A stretch of DNA of 64,000 nucleotides, taken from assembly GCA_947253655.1 (NCBI GenBank), contig CAMYAE010000009.1:12765-76764 (forward strand), given 5' to 3'. Every line of letters begins with the position of its first letter. The first letter of the stretch is position 1. Both the position numbers and the translations under genes were made by a program. This stretch comes from an uncultured Bacteroidales bacterium. GTDB taxonomy: Bacteria; Bacteroidota; Bacteroidia; Bacteroidales; UBA932. Of this stretch, positions 17,548 through 25,590 are shown in pieces. The notes under the pieces were generated by a model. It was not told where the DNA came from. It ran no database searches and was given only the letters and a program-made list of their open reading frames with translations.

Positions 17548-18477
17548 CTAAAGGTGTGTGTCTTCCAATGCTTTAAGGAAATTTCTCATCTCTTCGTCTG
17601 AATCGAAACGAATGGTCATGGAGCCTTTGCCGCTGGCTGACCTTTTCAGGCTTATATTGTTGTCGAAGAATTTGCCGATGTGCTCAAGGACCTTGTAGTA
17701 TTCGTCCGGCAGATCCTGGGGCTTTTGCTCCTTGTCTTTTTTGTCCCCGGACATCTTTTTGATCTTTTCTTCCAGCTGACGTACAGAGAGGTCATTTTTA
17801 ATTACATAGTCACATAACTGCTCCTGTATGTTCTCATCATCTATACCGAGAATGACCTTGGCATGTCCAACACTTATAAGTCCGACTTTCAAGTCATGCT
17901 GCACCCTTGCCGGAAGCTTCAAAAGCCGGAGATAATTCGTTACAGACGCTCTTTTTTTCCCGACCCTTTCCGCCATTTGCTCTTGTGTAAGCATACATTC
18001 TTCTATAAGCCTTTGATAGCTCATGGCAACCTCGATAGGATCGAGATTTTCGCGCTGGATATTTTCTACAATGGCCATTTCCAGCATACCCTGGTCATTG
18101 GCATCCCTGATATAGGCCGGAATCATATCCATTCCTGCCATTCTGCAAGCTTTGAAACGGCGCTCTCCGCTGATTATCTGATACCTGCCTGTAGATTTTT
18201 TCCTGACGGTAATAGGCTGTATAAGCCCGAAAGTCTTTATGGACTCCGAAAGTTCCTCAAGGGCTTCCTGGTCGAAAGACATTCTGGGCTGGAAAGGATT
18301 CGGCTCTATCATATCGACAGGAATTCTCAATATGTCCGCTGTGCCCTGCGGCTCTGTCTCGCCCACGACCTCCTTATTGATATAGCCGACAGGCTTCCTT
18401 AAATTCTCAACGTCAATATTTACATCTCCGAGCAAGGCTCCGAGCCCTTTTCCAAGTCCGCGTTTTGGTTTTACCAT
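17548..18477 (-). CDS. parB: Chromosome-partitioning protein ParB
   Basis: At 309 residues, it has the Spo0J/ParB layout: the N-terminal GLGKGLGALLGD signature; a ParB/sulfiredoxin-like CTPase domain with PFQPR, LIQPITVR and GERRFKA motifs; a helix-turn-helix parS-reading domain (about 150-215, TQEQMAERVGKKRASVTNYL); and a C-terminal dimerisation region. It loads on parS sites near the origin and spreads as a CTP-dependent clamp to organise segregation. It follows parA by 12 bases. I did not find a canonical parS palindrome in the window. Confidence 0.95.
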   Translation of the reverse strand: MVKPKRGLGKGLGALLGDVNIDVENLRKPVGYINKEVVGETEPQGTADILRIPVDMIEPNPFQPRMSFDQEALEELSESIKTFGLIQPITVRKKSTGRYQIISGERRFKACRMAGMDMIPAYIRDANDQGMLEMAIVENIQRENLDPIEVAMSYQRLIEECMLTQEQMAERVGKKRASVTNYLRLLKLPARVQHDLKVGLISVGHAKVILGIDDENIQEQLCDYVIKNDLSVRQLEEKIKKMSGDKKDKEQKPQDLPDEYYKVLEHIGKFFDNNISLKRSASGKGSMTIRFDSDEEMRNFLKALEDTHL

Positions 18478-18489
18478 GTTATCGTTTTT

Positions 18490-19263
18490 TTATTGCATCG
18501 AGTTCCTTTCCAGAACCTCTTTTGCAAGATTAAGGTAGTTGGTGGTGCCGGTACTCATAACATCATATAAGATAATCGGTTTGCCGTGAGACGGAGCCTC
18601 GCTCAGACGTATTGTCCTTTGGATGATGGTGTCGAAGACCATGTCCTTGAAGTGCTCGCGCAGCTCGTTTACCACTTGAGTGTGCACCTTTGTCCGGCCA
18701 TTGAACATTGTGACTACAAAACCTTCAATAGTAAGGTCGGGATTGACACCGTTCTGGACCAGACGTATTGTCTGGAGCAGTTTGCCAAGCCCCTCTAATG
18801 CGAAAAATTCAGGCTGCACAGGAATCATCACAGAATCCGCAGCCGTCAGAGAGTTTACTGTAATCAGTCCGAGGGAAGGGGAGCAGTCTATAATAATGAA
18901 ATCATAGTTCCCTTTTATCGGCTCTAAGGCTTTCTTCATTAGAGATTCTCTGTCTTCGGCATCGAGCATCTCAATCTCCGCTCCTACTAAATTGATATGG
19001 GAAGGAATCATCTGGAGATTTTCCATTTCCGTCTGAATCAGAACATCTTGCACCCCCAATTTGCCGATCATTACTTCGTACAGAGTTCTCTGCTCGTCAG
19101 AATCCGGATAAAAATTGAGCCCTGATGTCGTGTTGGCCTGAGGGTCGGCATCTATTATAAGGACTTTCTTTTCGAGAACGGCCAGTGATGCGGCAAGATT
19201 TATGGCAGTCGTAGTCTTACCCACACCGCCTTTCTGATTTGCTATGGCAATGATTTTTCCCAT
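18490..19263 (-). CDS. parA: Chromosome-partitioning ATPase ParA (Soj)
   Basis: I take the ATG at 19263, giving 257 residues beginning MGKIIAIANQKGGVGKTTT, because the deviant Walker A motif KGGVGKTT (11-18) sits at its usual place near the N-terminus. An upstream in-frame start at 19299 would add 12 residues with no family match. The DPQANTTSG segment and the FIIIDCSPSLG Walker B-like strand are present. It forms ATP-dependent DNA-bound gradients that move ParB-parS complexes. It is the first gene of parA-parB-DUF5683-mltD, with a TAAATTTG box 25 bases upstream. Confidence 0.95.
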   Translation of the reverse strand: MGKIIAIANQKGGVGKTTTAINLAASLAVLEKKVLIIDADPQANTTSGLNFYPDSDEQRTLYEVMIGKLGVQDVLIQTEMENLQMIPSHINLVGAEIEMLDAEDRESLMKKALEPIKGNYDFIIIDCSPSLGLITVNSLTAADSVMIPVQPEFFALEGLGKLLQTIRLVQNGVNPDLTIEGFVVTMFNGRTKVHTQVVNELREHFKDMVFDTIIQRTIRLSEAPSHGKPIILYDVMSTGTTNYLNLAKEVLERNSMQ

Positions 19264-19287
19264 TTTTATCTTATAAAGGTCATTTTG

Positions 19288-19295
19288 CAAATTTA
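19288..19295 (-). promoter_or_regulatory. Possible -7 box for the parA operon
   Basis: The plus strand CAAATTTA is TAAATTTG on the minus strand, a full -7 consensus match 24 bases before the parA ATG. No TTTG is found at the usual -33 distance. Confidence 0.35.
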
Positions 19296-19328
19296 ACAAA
19301 TAATTTGTCAGCTTCCCAGATTTTCTTA

Positions 19329-19346
19329 CCGGATTTTTATCCGGGT
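19329..19346. terminator. Short hairpin between priA and parA
   Basis: CCGGAT and ATCCGG form a six-base-pair stem with a TTTT loop. The T run (GTTTTT) lies on the plus-strand side, so as an intrinsic terminator it would point away from priA. It could still mark the end of the priA message. Confidence 0.3.
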
Positions 19347-19376
19347 TTTTCGCCTTGCAAAAAACATTCCACCTCT

Positions 19377-21617
19377 TTATTGAAGTGGATCTACATCAAT
19401 CGCGATATGTCCGAAATATGAATATTCTTTTTCAATATCCCTTATCCGGCTTTGAATAAGGCGTTTGTTCCTGACAAGCTCCGGCGTCTTCATCAAGGTC
19501 AATCTTATATTTCTGATATATTCTCCCGCAATCTTGTCTACTACAGGAAAATACGGCTCGGAGACCTGCACAGCCGCCTTATTGTCCATAGGCATTATGG
19601 ATGGCTTTACCGAGAAGGCTCCGGCTATCTGCGAAGCTGTTTTTTGCGACATATTTTCGAGCCTTCCGGCATCTATATCTTTAATTATCAGAGTTATTAT
19701 TCTTGAATAGGGCGGGTAATTGAATATCCGGCGTTCTTCCAACAATGATTTCAAGATGTTTTCGCCATTGCCAAAATGTTTGTATACGGGATGCTCCGGA
19801 CGGGAGGTCTGTATAACGAAAAGCCCTCGTCTGTCTCTTCTGCCGCACCTTCCCCTTAATTGTTCCAAAAGCTGTATCGCTTTTTCGTCAGCCCGAAAAT
19901 CCTGCTGCCCCAAAATAGAATCCGCCTGAATTACGGCAACGAGCATAAGTCCTTTGAAATCAAATCCTTTTGCTACTATTTGCGTTCCTATAAGCATATC
20001 CGTCCTGCCGTCGGAGAAGTCCTTGATTACCTGGGTCTCGTATGCCGTATTTTGGGAAACATCTCCGTCAAGCCGTGCAATCCTTGCGTATGGGAACAAG
20101 GCTTCGGCCTCTTCTTCAATCCTCTGCGTTCCGTATCCGAAAGGTTGCAGTGTGCCGCCGCATTTCTTGCAGATACCGTTAAATTGCTCCTCGTGCCCAC
20201 AGTGATGACAAACAAGAAGGCCTTTTGACTTATGATAACTAAGGCTGACGCTGCAATTCGGACATCTTGGAATATCCCCACAATCAGTGCATTGTACGAT
20301 AGGGGAATAAGATTTTCTGCCTCTAAGCAGCATTACCTGTCCGCCCTCTTTCAAAGTCTCCTCTATCTTGGATATTAGCTTCCTGGAGAAGCTGCCGCAC
20401 ATTCCTCTCTTCCTTCTTTCGGCTTTGGTGTCAATAATCTCGACCCTCGAATCCGGTGCTGCATAATATCTTTCATTCAATGTGACCATGCTGTACAGGC
20501 CTGATTCGCAATTGAATATTGCTTCGAGAGATGGGGTCGCCGAGCCTAAAAGCAGGTTGCAGCGATGAATGTGTCCCAACATTATTGCCGTGTCCCTGCC
20601 GTTATATCTCGGAGCAGGAGAGCCCTGCTTGTATGAGGAATCATGTTCTTCATCAATTATTATAAGCCCAAGATTTTCGTGAGGCAGAAATATGGCTGAT
20701 CTTGTGCCCAATAGAATATATGGTCCTGTTGAAAGCTTATATATGGCTTCACGGCGTCTTGCTGCGGATTCCCTTGAATGGTAAACAATAAGCCTCGAAT
20801 TGAAGACGGAATGCAGTCTCTCCTCAAGCTGGCGGCTCAATGCAATTTCCGGTACAAGATAAAGCACGTTTTTGCCGGATCTGATAGCCTCGGATGCCGA
20901 TTTTAAATATATTTCCGTCTTGCCGGAGCCTGTAATTCCGTTAAGAAGGACGGTTTTGCCCTTGACAAAGCCCTCTTCAATCTCTTTATATGCAATTTCC
21001 TGTGCCTCTGTGAGGCAGATGTCTCCCGGCGGTTGCTGCTGCAACTGCGCACCTGATTCCAAATGCCTTATCTTTTCTTCAGTATCGGCGATATTCGACT
21101 CAATTCGTTTATAGTCAGAGATATATTCCTCTCGTTTTTCCGCTTTTCTGCTTCTTTCTATCGCGTCTTTCTTTTTCTCTAACCTTGTTTTCAGAGATGT
21201 TGCCTTAATCTTCAGACTCTCAAGGGTCTTAAGGCGTTTTTCCTCTTTCCTTGCAATAATGGCTGACATCACCTGCTCTTCGTTGGTCTTTTGAGTCGGA
21301 TATGCCGCCTTGTAGACCTCTCCGATACTGCACATGTAATAGTCTGCAACAAATCTCCATAATTTCATTTCATCAGCGGAGATTTTTTTGAGATTGAGCC
21401 CGGCAGATATTATATCTGAAATTCTCTTCGAGCCTTCAGGCGGGTTTATGCCAATTTCGTCAACTATCCCGATATATTCTTTCCTTGCAAAAATGACCCG
21501 AACCCTTGTGCCCTTTTCAACGTTTCGCTTCGCTATCTCGGAGCTTTGTATATAGTAGCATGGCTCCCACTCCAATTTGAGTGGAAGTATGACTGATATG
21601 AGGGTCTTCTCTGTCAA
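19377..21617 (-). CDS. priA: Primosomal replication-restart helicase PriA
   Basis: This is a 746-residue superfamily-2 helicase. It has an N-terminal 3'-DNA-binding domain (about 1-100) and Walker A GITGSGKTEIYL with the DEEHD Walker B box (IIDEEHDSSYKQ). The paired zinc sites of PriA are visible as C-x2-C-x5-C-x2-C and later C-x2-C-x8-C-x2-C (CTDCGDIPRCPNC, then CHHC and CKKC). It remodels stalled forks and loads the replicative helicase. It is transcribed alone towards parA. Confidence 0.96.
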   Translation of the reverse strand: MTEKTLISVILPLKLEWEPCYYIQSSEIAKRNVEKGTRVRVIFARKEYIGIVDEIGINPPEGSKRISDIISAGLNLKKISADEMKLWRFVADYYMCSIGEVYKAAYPTQKTNEEQVMSAIIARKEEKRLKTLESLKIKATSLKTRLEKKKDAIERSRKAEKREEYISDYKRIESNIADTEEKIRHLESGAQLQQQPPGDICLTEAQEIAYKEIEEGFVKGKTVLLNGITGSGKTEIYLKSASEAIRSGKNVLYLVPEIALSRQLEERLHSVFNSRLIVYHSRESAARRREAIYKLSTGPYILLGTRSAIFLPHENLGLIIIDEEHDSSYKQGSPAPRYNGRDTAIMLGHIHRCNLLLGSATPSLEAIFNCESGLYSMVTLNERYYAAPDSRVEIIDTKAERRKRGMCGSFSRKLISKIEETLKEGGQVMLLRGRKSYSPIVQCTDCGDIPRCPNCSVSLSYHKSKGLLVCHHCGHEEQFNGICKKCGGTLQPFGYGTQRIEEEAEALFPYARIARLDGDVSQNTAYETQVIKDFSDGRTDMLIGTQIVAKGFDFKGLMLVAVIQADSILGQQDFRADEKAIQLLEQLRGRCGRRDRRGLFVIQTSRPEHPVYKHFGNGENILKSLLEERRIFNYPPYSRIITLIIKDIDAGRLENMSQKTASQIAGAFSVKPSIMPMDNKAAVQVSEPYFPVVDKIAGEYIRNIRLTLMKTPELVRNKRLIQSRIRDIEKEYSYFGHIAIDVDPLQ

Positions 21618-21737
21618 AAGGTCTCTGAAATAAATATAATATCCGCTAATTTAACAAATAGATTATTAATTAATGTTAATTTTTATCAAAACCGAGTCGG
21701 CTAAAATTTAATTTTGCTGAAATTTTATCGGTAAAAT

Positions 21738-21768
21738 TTTGGAGGAACACATTTTTTCTATATCTTTG
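21738..21768 (+). promoter_or_regulatory. Bacteroides-type promoter of the tRNA-Phe gene
   Basis: TTTG at 21738-21741, exactly 19 bases, then TATCTTTG at 21761-21768. Both elements and the spacing match the Bacteroides primary sigma-factor consensus TTTG-N19-21-TAnnTTTG. The predicted transcript start is about 35 bases before the mature tRNA. Confidence 0.75.
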
Positions 21769-21809
21769 CATTCCCGAAATCAAAAACACAGACGTTTCGG
21801 TGACAACAT

Positions 21810-21882
21810 GGTGCCATAGCTCAGTTGGTAGAGCAAAGGACTGAAAATCCTTGTGTCCCTAGTTCGATTCTCGGTGGCACCA
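21810..21882 (+). tRNA. tRNA-Phe (anticodon GAA)
   Basis: A complete 73-base cloverleaf. The acceptor stem is GGTGCCA/TGGCACC (21810-21816 with 21875-21881), the D-stem GCTC/GAGC, the anticodon stem AAGGA/TCCTT with loop CTGAAAA (anticodon GAA), and the T-loop TTCGATT. The T-stem CCTAG/CTCGG has one T-C mismatch in its centre. The discriminator is A and the CCA end is not encoded. It stands alone behind its own promoter. Confidence 0.95.
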
Positions 21883-21890
21883 CATGAAAA

Positions 21891-21920
21891 TAAGAGAGTT
21901 ACAGAAATGTAACTCTCTTA
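21891..21920. terminator. Bidirectional terminator hairpin after tRNA-Phe
   Basis: A 12-base perfect stem (TAAGAGAGTTAC / GTAACTCTCTTA) with a six-base loop starts 8 bases after the tRNA. It is flanked by TTATTA on one side and by TTTTCATG on the other when read on the minus strand. It can end both the tRNA transcript and the convergent minus-strand message ending at 21963. Confidence 0.7.
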
Positions 21921-21962
21921 TGTCTTATTATGCATCTTTTGCAATAAGCAATGGTCTGGAAA

Positions 21963-22391
21963 CTATTTTATTTGCGAAAGCTGCTTTGGATCGAGTTTCA
22001 TAAGCCCGGTACATGGCTTGTACTCGTACATTGTGTATTCATTCAGTTCCCCGAAACCGGAAGAACGGTCGCGTTTGTAATAAATATATAGCAGCAGACT
22101 GCCTGTATTGCTGCTTTCGAGCCTGTCGGAACGTCCCTCAAGAAAGGCTATGACGGATTCTTTCCTATTGTTCGGAAAATCGTATGTCTTTCTTAAGAAA
22201 GTACCTTCCTGACCTTCGATTCTGAAAGCTGACCTCAATGCGAGAACAAGGATTACCCCTAATGTCAATAATGTGACCCCAAGGATAAACATAGAGTCGG
22301 AATTAAGATAAAGGCATATAATGCCTGCAATTATTATTACTGATGATATTGCCAGATCTTTAAAAGATCTCACGCGTCTGATATTGTTCAT
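21963..22391 (-). CDS. Small membrane protein of unknown function
   Basis: This is a 142-residue protein. Two adjacent hydrophobic segments lie in about residues 13-29 and 33-51, separated by a short NSDSM turn, so it is a hairpin membrane anchor. They are followed by a soluble domain of about 90 residues rich in charged and aromatic residues. No signal peptidase site or known motif is seen. It is convergent with the tRNA-Phe gene and ends at a shared hairpin. I do not recognise a family. Confidence 0.55.
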   Translation of the reverse strand: MNNIRRVRSFKDLAISSVIIIAGIICLYLNSDSMFILGVTLLTLGVILVLALRSAFRIEGQEGTFLRKTYDFPNNRKESVIAFLEGRSDRLESSNTGSLLLYIYYKRDRSSGFGELNEYTMYEYKPCTGLMKLDPKQLSQIK

Positions 22392-22426
22392 GATTTTAAA
22401 CTTTTATTTGTTACAATTCCTTAATA

Positions 22427-22448
22427 TGCCTCATAAAAACAAGAGGCA
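22427..22448 (-). terminator. Weak hairpin between two small minus-strand genes
   Basis: TGCCTC and GAGGCA form a six-base-pair stem around a ten-base loop, 30 bases downstream of the 22478-22915 gene, followed by TATTAA on the minus strand. The stem is short and the T-rich tail is poor. Confidence 0.3.
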
Positions 22449-22477
22449 CGACATTAAAATTCTGTAGCAGATAAAAG

Positions 22478-22915
22478 TCAGGTCAGAAGCGTGCAGATTT
22501 TGAAAAGATATTCGGCCTCCTGAATTCCTGTAGTAGGGAAATGCGGATCGCCGTTTCTGAAGTCCGCCGCACCGGCAGGGCCGAATATGCAGCCGTTCTT
22601 CAAATATGCCGAAAACCATCTTGCGGATTCAGGCCAAGGAAACCTTCTTTGTTTCTTAATCTGGTCGTATTGTGCCGGTGATGAAGTCCTTACAGAAGAA
22701 AATGAAAATACAGGACTACCGTTCAGACAGGCTCTGCTGAAAGAATTGTAGTTTCTGTCAGAAAAATCCTGAGATGAGATAGTGCCGCTGTTCTCGTCCA
22801 CAACCGAAAATAGTTCCCCGGACGGCTCGGTGACAGAGAAAAAAGTCCTTGAAATGCCGGATGCGATAACGTATGCGGCAATAGCAAAAACTAATATTTT
22901 CCCTAAAAATTTCAT
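22478..22915 (-). CDS. Short membrane-anchored or exported protein of unknown function
   Basis: The ATG at 22915 is chosen because it places a hydrophobic N-terminal segment (MKFLGKILVFAIAAYVIASG) first; an upstream in-frame start at 22975 would add 20 uncharacteristic residues. The 145-residue product then has a soluble, Ser- and aromatic-rich body. No conserved motif or repeat is visible. It is a probable inner-membrane-anchored or exported protein. It stands beside another short membrane protein and an acyltransferase remnant, so this may be a decaying or accessory stretch. Confidence 0.5.
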   Translation of the reverse strand: MKFLGKILVFAIAAYVIASGISRTFFSVTEPSGELFSVVDENSGTISSQDFSDRNYNSFSRACLNGSPVFSFSSVRTSSPAQYDQIKKQRRFPWPESARWFSAYLKNGCIFGPAGAADFRNGDPHFPTTGIQEAEYLFKICTLLT

Positions 22916-22999
22916 ACTGCAAAAATAATCAAAAACTGAGATTAATGTTAACATGTAATTAATAAAATTATTCAAAATAATATTTACCTTTATAAAATT

Positions 23000-23167
23000 A
23001 TGCAGCAGTACAATGTATATCTTGCATCCGAGCCTCGCTATGAGATATTGGACGGTCTTAGGGGAGTTGCGGCAATGCTTGTGGCTTATGCCTGTATGAT
23101 AATCTATGACGAGCCTGTCAGGGAGTGGCTGAAAAACAGGCTGTTCAAGAAAGTTGCAGCCTCCTGA
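23000..23167 (+). pseudogene. Internally deleted acyltransferase (AT3/OafA-like) remnant
   Basis: A 55-codon open frame has an N-terminus (RYEILDGLRGVAAMLV, residues 13-28) that matches the opening of membrane acyltransferase-3 proteins. Its C-terminus (AYACMIIYDEPVREWLKNRL, residues 29-48) matches the last helix and tail of the same family, where Y-D-x-P-V-R-x-W-L is a usual ending. The roughly 300 residues between, including the other transmembrane helices, are gone, and the join is in frame near residue 28. The product cannot be an active transferase. It may be a relic, or a short membrane peptide if still translated. I infer one internal deletion. Confidence 0.6.
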
Positions 23168-23255
23168 TACAAATTCTTTCCGGAATATTACCCATAGTCA
23201 AAACTATTTGTTATAATTGCATAATTAAATGAACTGATTTTAATTTCTATAAATT

Positions 23256-23777
23256 ATGCTTACAAAAAAAGTAGAAGAAGCGCTGAATGCGCAGGTAAAT
23301 GCCGAGATGTGGTCGGCTTACCTTTATTTGTCAATGGCCGCTTATTGCCATTCTATTGGGATGACAGGAATGGGCAAATGGTTCGAGGTGCAGTTTAAGG
23401 AAGAGCAGGATCATGCCAAACTTCTCTTCAACTATATAATTTCCCGAAACGGTAGAGTGAACCTGCAGCCCATAAAGGAAGTGCCGTTTGAGTGGAAATC
23501 AATACTTGATGTTTTTGAAAGCACTCTGAAACACGAGCAGGTTGTAACCGGCCTTATTAACAATCTTTTCGCACTGACTACTGCCGAGAACGACTACGCC
23601 ACTCAGAGCATGCTGAAATGGTTTATCGACGAGCAGGTACAGGAGGAAGACACTGCACATACGATCATAGACAAAGTCAAGATGATCAAGGATAACGGCT
23701 ACGGTCTTTATATGCTTGACAAAGAACTCGGTGCGAGGGCATATACGTCGGTAACTACTATAAATACAGGAGCATAA
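23256..23777 (+). CDS. ftnA: Ferritin, iron storage
   Basis: This is a 173-residue bacterial ferritin of the FtnA type. The ferroxidase-centre residues are at their normal positions: Glu17, Glu50, His53 (FKEEQDHAK), Glu94 and Gln127, with Glu130 close by. It forms a 24-subunit shell that oxidises Fe(II) and stores the mineral core, which in anaerobes also protects against oxygen exposure. It is a single gene with a strong hairpin terminator 75 bases after the stop. No heme-ligand Met in the bacterioferritin position is apparent. Confidence 0.95.
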   Translation: MLTKKVEEALNAQVNAEMWSAYLYLSMAAYCHSIGMTGMGKWFEVQFKEEQDHAKLLFNYIISRNGRVNLQPIKEVPFEWKSILDVFESTLKHEQVVTGLINNLFALTTAENDYATQSMLKWFIDEQVQEEDTAHTIIDKVKMIKDNGYGLYMLDKELGARAYTSVTTINTGA

Positions 23778-23852
23778 ATACGTATATCCGCTAATCGCCT
23801 GCATCCAATCCGTTTGCTTTTGATTGGCACCGGCGTCAATGCGCATATTGAG

Positions 23853-23878
23853 AGGGAGACTAAAATTGTAGTCTCCCT
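23853..23878 (+). terminator. Intrinsic terminator after ferritin
   Basis: AGGGAGACTA and TAGTCTCCCT form a ten-base-pair stem with a six-base loop, followed by TATTTTATTATATTTTTT. It isolates ferritin from the glycan-degradation operon that starts at 24040. Confidence 0.75.
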
Positions 23879-23946
23879 TATTTTATTATATTTTTTGTCA
23901 AATGATTTTATATTCTGATAATTTATCTGTATATGTGTAAGGAATG

Positions 23947-23978
23947 TCTGAAATAAAAGATAATAATAACTATATTTG
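23947..23978 (+). promoter_or_regulatory. Probable promoter of the pectin-type enzyme operon
   Basis: TATATTTG at 23971-23978 fully matches the -7 consensus. TCTG at 23947-23950, 20 bases upstream, is a one-mismatch TTTG. The start codon of the first enzyme is 62 bases after the box. Confidence 0.5.
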
Positions 23979-24039
23979 AAAATATGATAGTTGTTTTCCA
24001 ACCAACGGAAAATATTATTTTTTACAAATCAGCACATTT

Positions 24040-25590
24040 ATGAAACGTTTTTTTTCTATTGTTACAGTAATTCTGTTATCACTGACATTTGCAACCGCAG
24101 TAACTGCAGGAAAGGCAAAAAAGGAAGTCAAAATATCCAAAAAGGTCTTGACGGACAAAATAAGAGGAGCATGGGCGGGGCAGGTAATCGGCTGCACCTA
24201 TGGCGGTCCGACGGAATTCAAATATCCGACCATTATCAATCCTGAAATTGATATTCCTTGGAATGAACATATTATAAAATGGTGGTATGACAATGTGCCC
24301 GGATTGTACGATGATGTCTACATGGACTTGACATTTGTTGAAGTCTTTGATAAAGAAGGACTTGACGCCCCTGTGCAGTCGTTTGCAAAGGCATTTGCCG
24401 AAGCCGGTTATCCTTTGTGGCACGCAAATCTGCAGGCCCGGTATAATATCAGAGACGGGCTGGAACCACCGCTTACCGGCTATTGGGAAAATAACCCTCA
24501 TGCTGACGACATTGATTTCCAGATAGAGGCTGATTATGCCGGCATAATGTCTCCGGGTATGCCTAATACGGCTGCTCATTACACCGATGAAATAGGACAT
24601 ATAATGAATTACGGCGATGGCTGGTATGGCGGTGTTTATATCGCGGCAATGTATTCGCTGGCCTTTGTCAATGATGATGTGGAATATATCGTTAAAGAAG
24701 CATTAAATACAATACCTGAAAAGAGCCGTTATTATAAGGCAATGGCTGATGTATATCGCTGGTACAAAAAATACCCGAATAATTGGGAATTTACATGGAC
24801 GCTTGTAAACAAGAAGTACGGCTTTGACGTGGGATGTCCTGACGGGGTATATAACCACTTCAATATAGATGCAGTTCTTAACAGTGCTTATGTGGTTATG
24901 GGCCTTTTGTATGGCAGGAAGAATTTCTACAGGACTATTGACATTGCGACCAGATGCGGTGCTGATTCTGATTGTAATCCGGCTTCAGCTGCCGGAATAC
25001 TCGGCACCATACTCGGCTTCGAGGCTATCCCTGAATATTGGAAAAAGCCGGTTTATGAAGTTGAGGATATGAATTTCAAATATACCGACATATCTTTGAA
25101 CAAGACTTACAAGATGTCTTATAATCAAGCTCTTAAAGTTATTGCCCTAAACGGTGGAACAGTGAATGAAGACGAGGTTGTGGTAAAACTCCAGAAACCT
25201 GCCCCGGTCCGTTTCGAGCAGAGTTTTGAAGGTCATTGGCCTGTTGAAGTCAGGAATATCAGACAATATATAGGACGCTTGAATGACATTGGATTTGAGG
25301 GTAACGGAATTGTGGTGAAATATTCCTTTGTCAGGGCAAGAAATTATAAACATCCGGGATATATAGCTGAAGTTGAAGCTTATGTTGACGGGAAAATTTC
25401 AAAAACAGTCAAATTGCCGATAGATGGAAACGGAGTTGCCAAAGAGATTTTCTACAAATATAATCTGCCTGTCGGGCCACACTCTATCTCATTTAAATGG
25501 CTTAATAAAGAAAATGGGGTTGACATAATAATCAATTCGGCAATAATATATTCTGACAAATTGAAGCATACGGAACATGAAGACAAATAG
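24040..25590 (+). CDS. Secreted ADP-ribosylglycohydrolase-fold protein
   Basis: At 516 residues, it has a signal peptide (ending near ATAVTAG) and an ADP-ribosylglycohydrolase (DraG-like) domain from about residue 35 to 350. Metal-binding signatures are DDVYMD with Asp91, Asp92 and Asp96, and GADSDCNPASAAG with Asp309 and Asp311; the classic form is G-x-D-T-D. The last 120 or so residues form an extra beta-rich domain ending HSISFKWLNKENGVDIIINSA. Known DraG proteins remove ADP-ribose from proteins in the cytoplasm. Export and an operon with GH106-like, GH28 and GH78 enzymes suggest that this one acts on a glycan instead, which is inference. It overlaps the next gene by 14 bases. Confidence 0.8.
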   Translation: MKRFFSIVTVILLSLTFATAVTAGKAKKEVKISKKVLTDKIRGAWAGQVIGCTYGGPTEFKYPTIINPEIDIPWNEHIIKWWYDNVPGLYDDVYMDLTFVEVFDKEGLDAPVQSFAKAFAEAGYPLWHANLQARYNIRDGLEPPLTGYWENNPHADDIDFQIEADYAGIMSPGMPNTAAHYTDEIGHIMNYGDGWYGGVYIAAMYSLAFVNDDVEYIVKEALNTIPEKSRYYKAMADVYRWYKKYPNNWEFTWTLVNKKYGFDVGCPDGVYNHFNIDAVLNSAYVVMGLLYGRKNFYRTIDIATRCGADSDCNPASAAGILGTILGFEAIPEYWKKPVYEVEDMNFKYTDISLNKTYKMSYNQALKVIALNGGTVNEDEVVVKLQKPAPVRFEQSFEGHWPVEVRNIRQYIGRLNDIGFEGNGIVVKYSFVRARNYKHPGYIAEVEAYVDGKISKTVKLPIDGNGVAKEIFYKYNLPVGPHSISFKWLNKENGVDIIINSAIIYSDKLKHTEHEDK

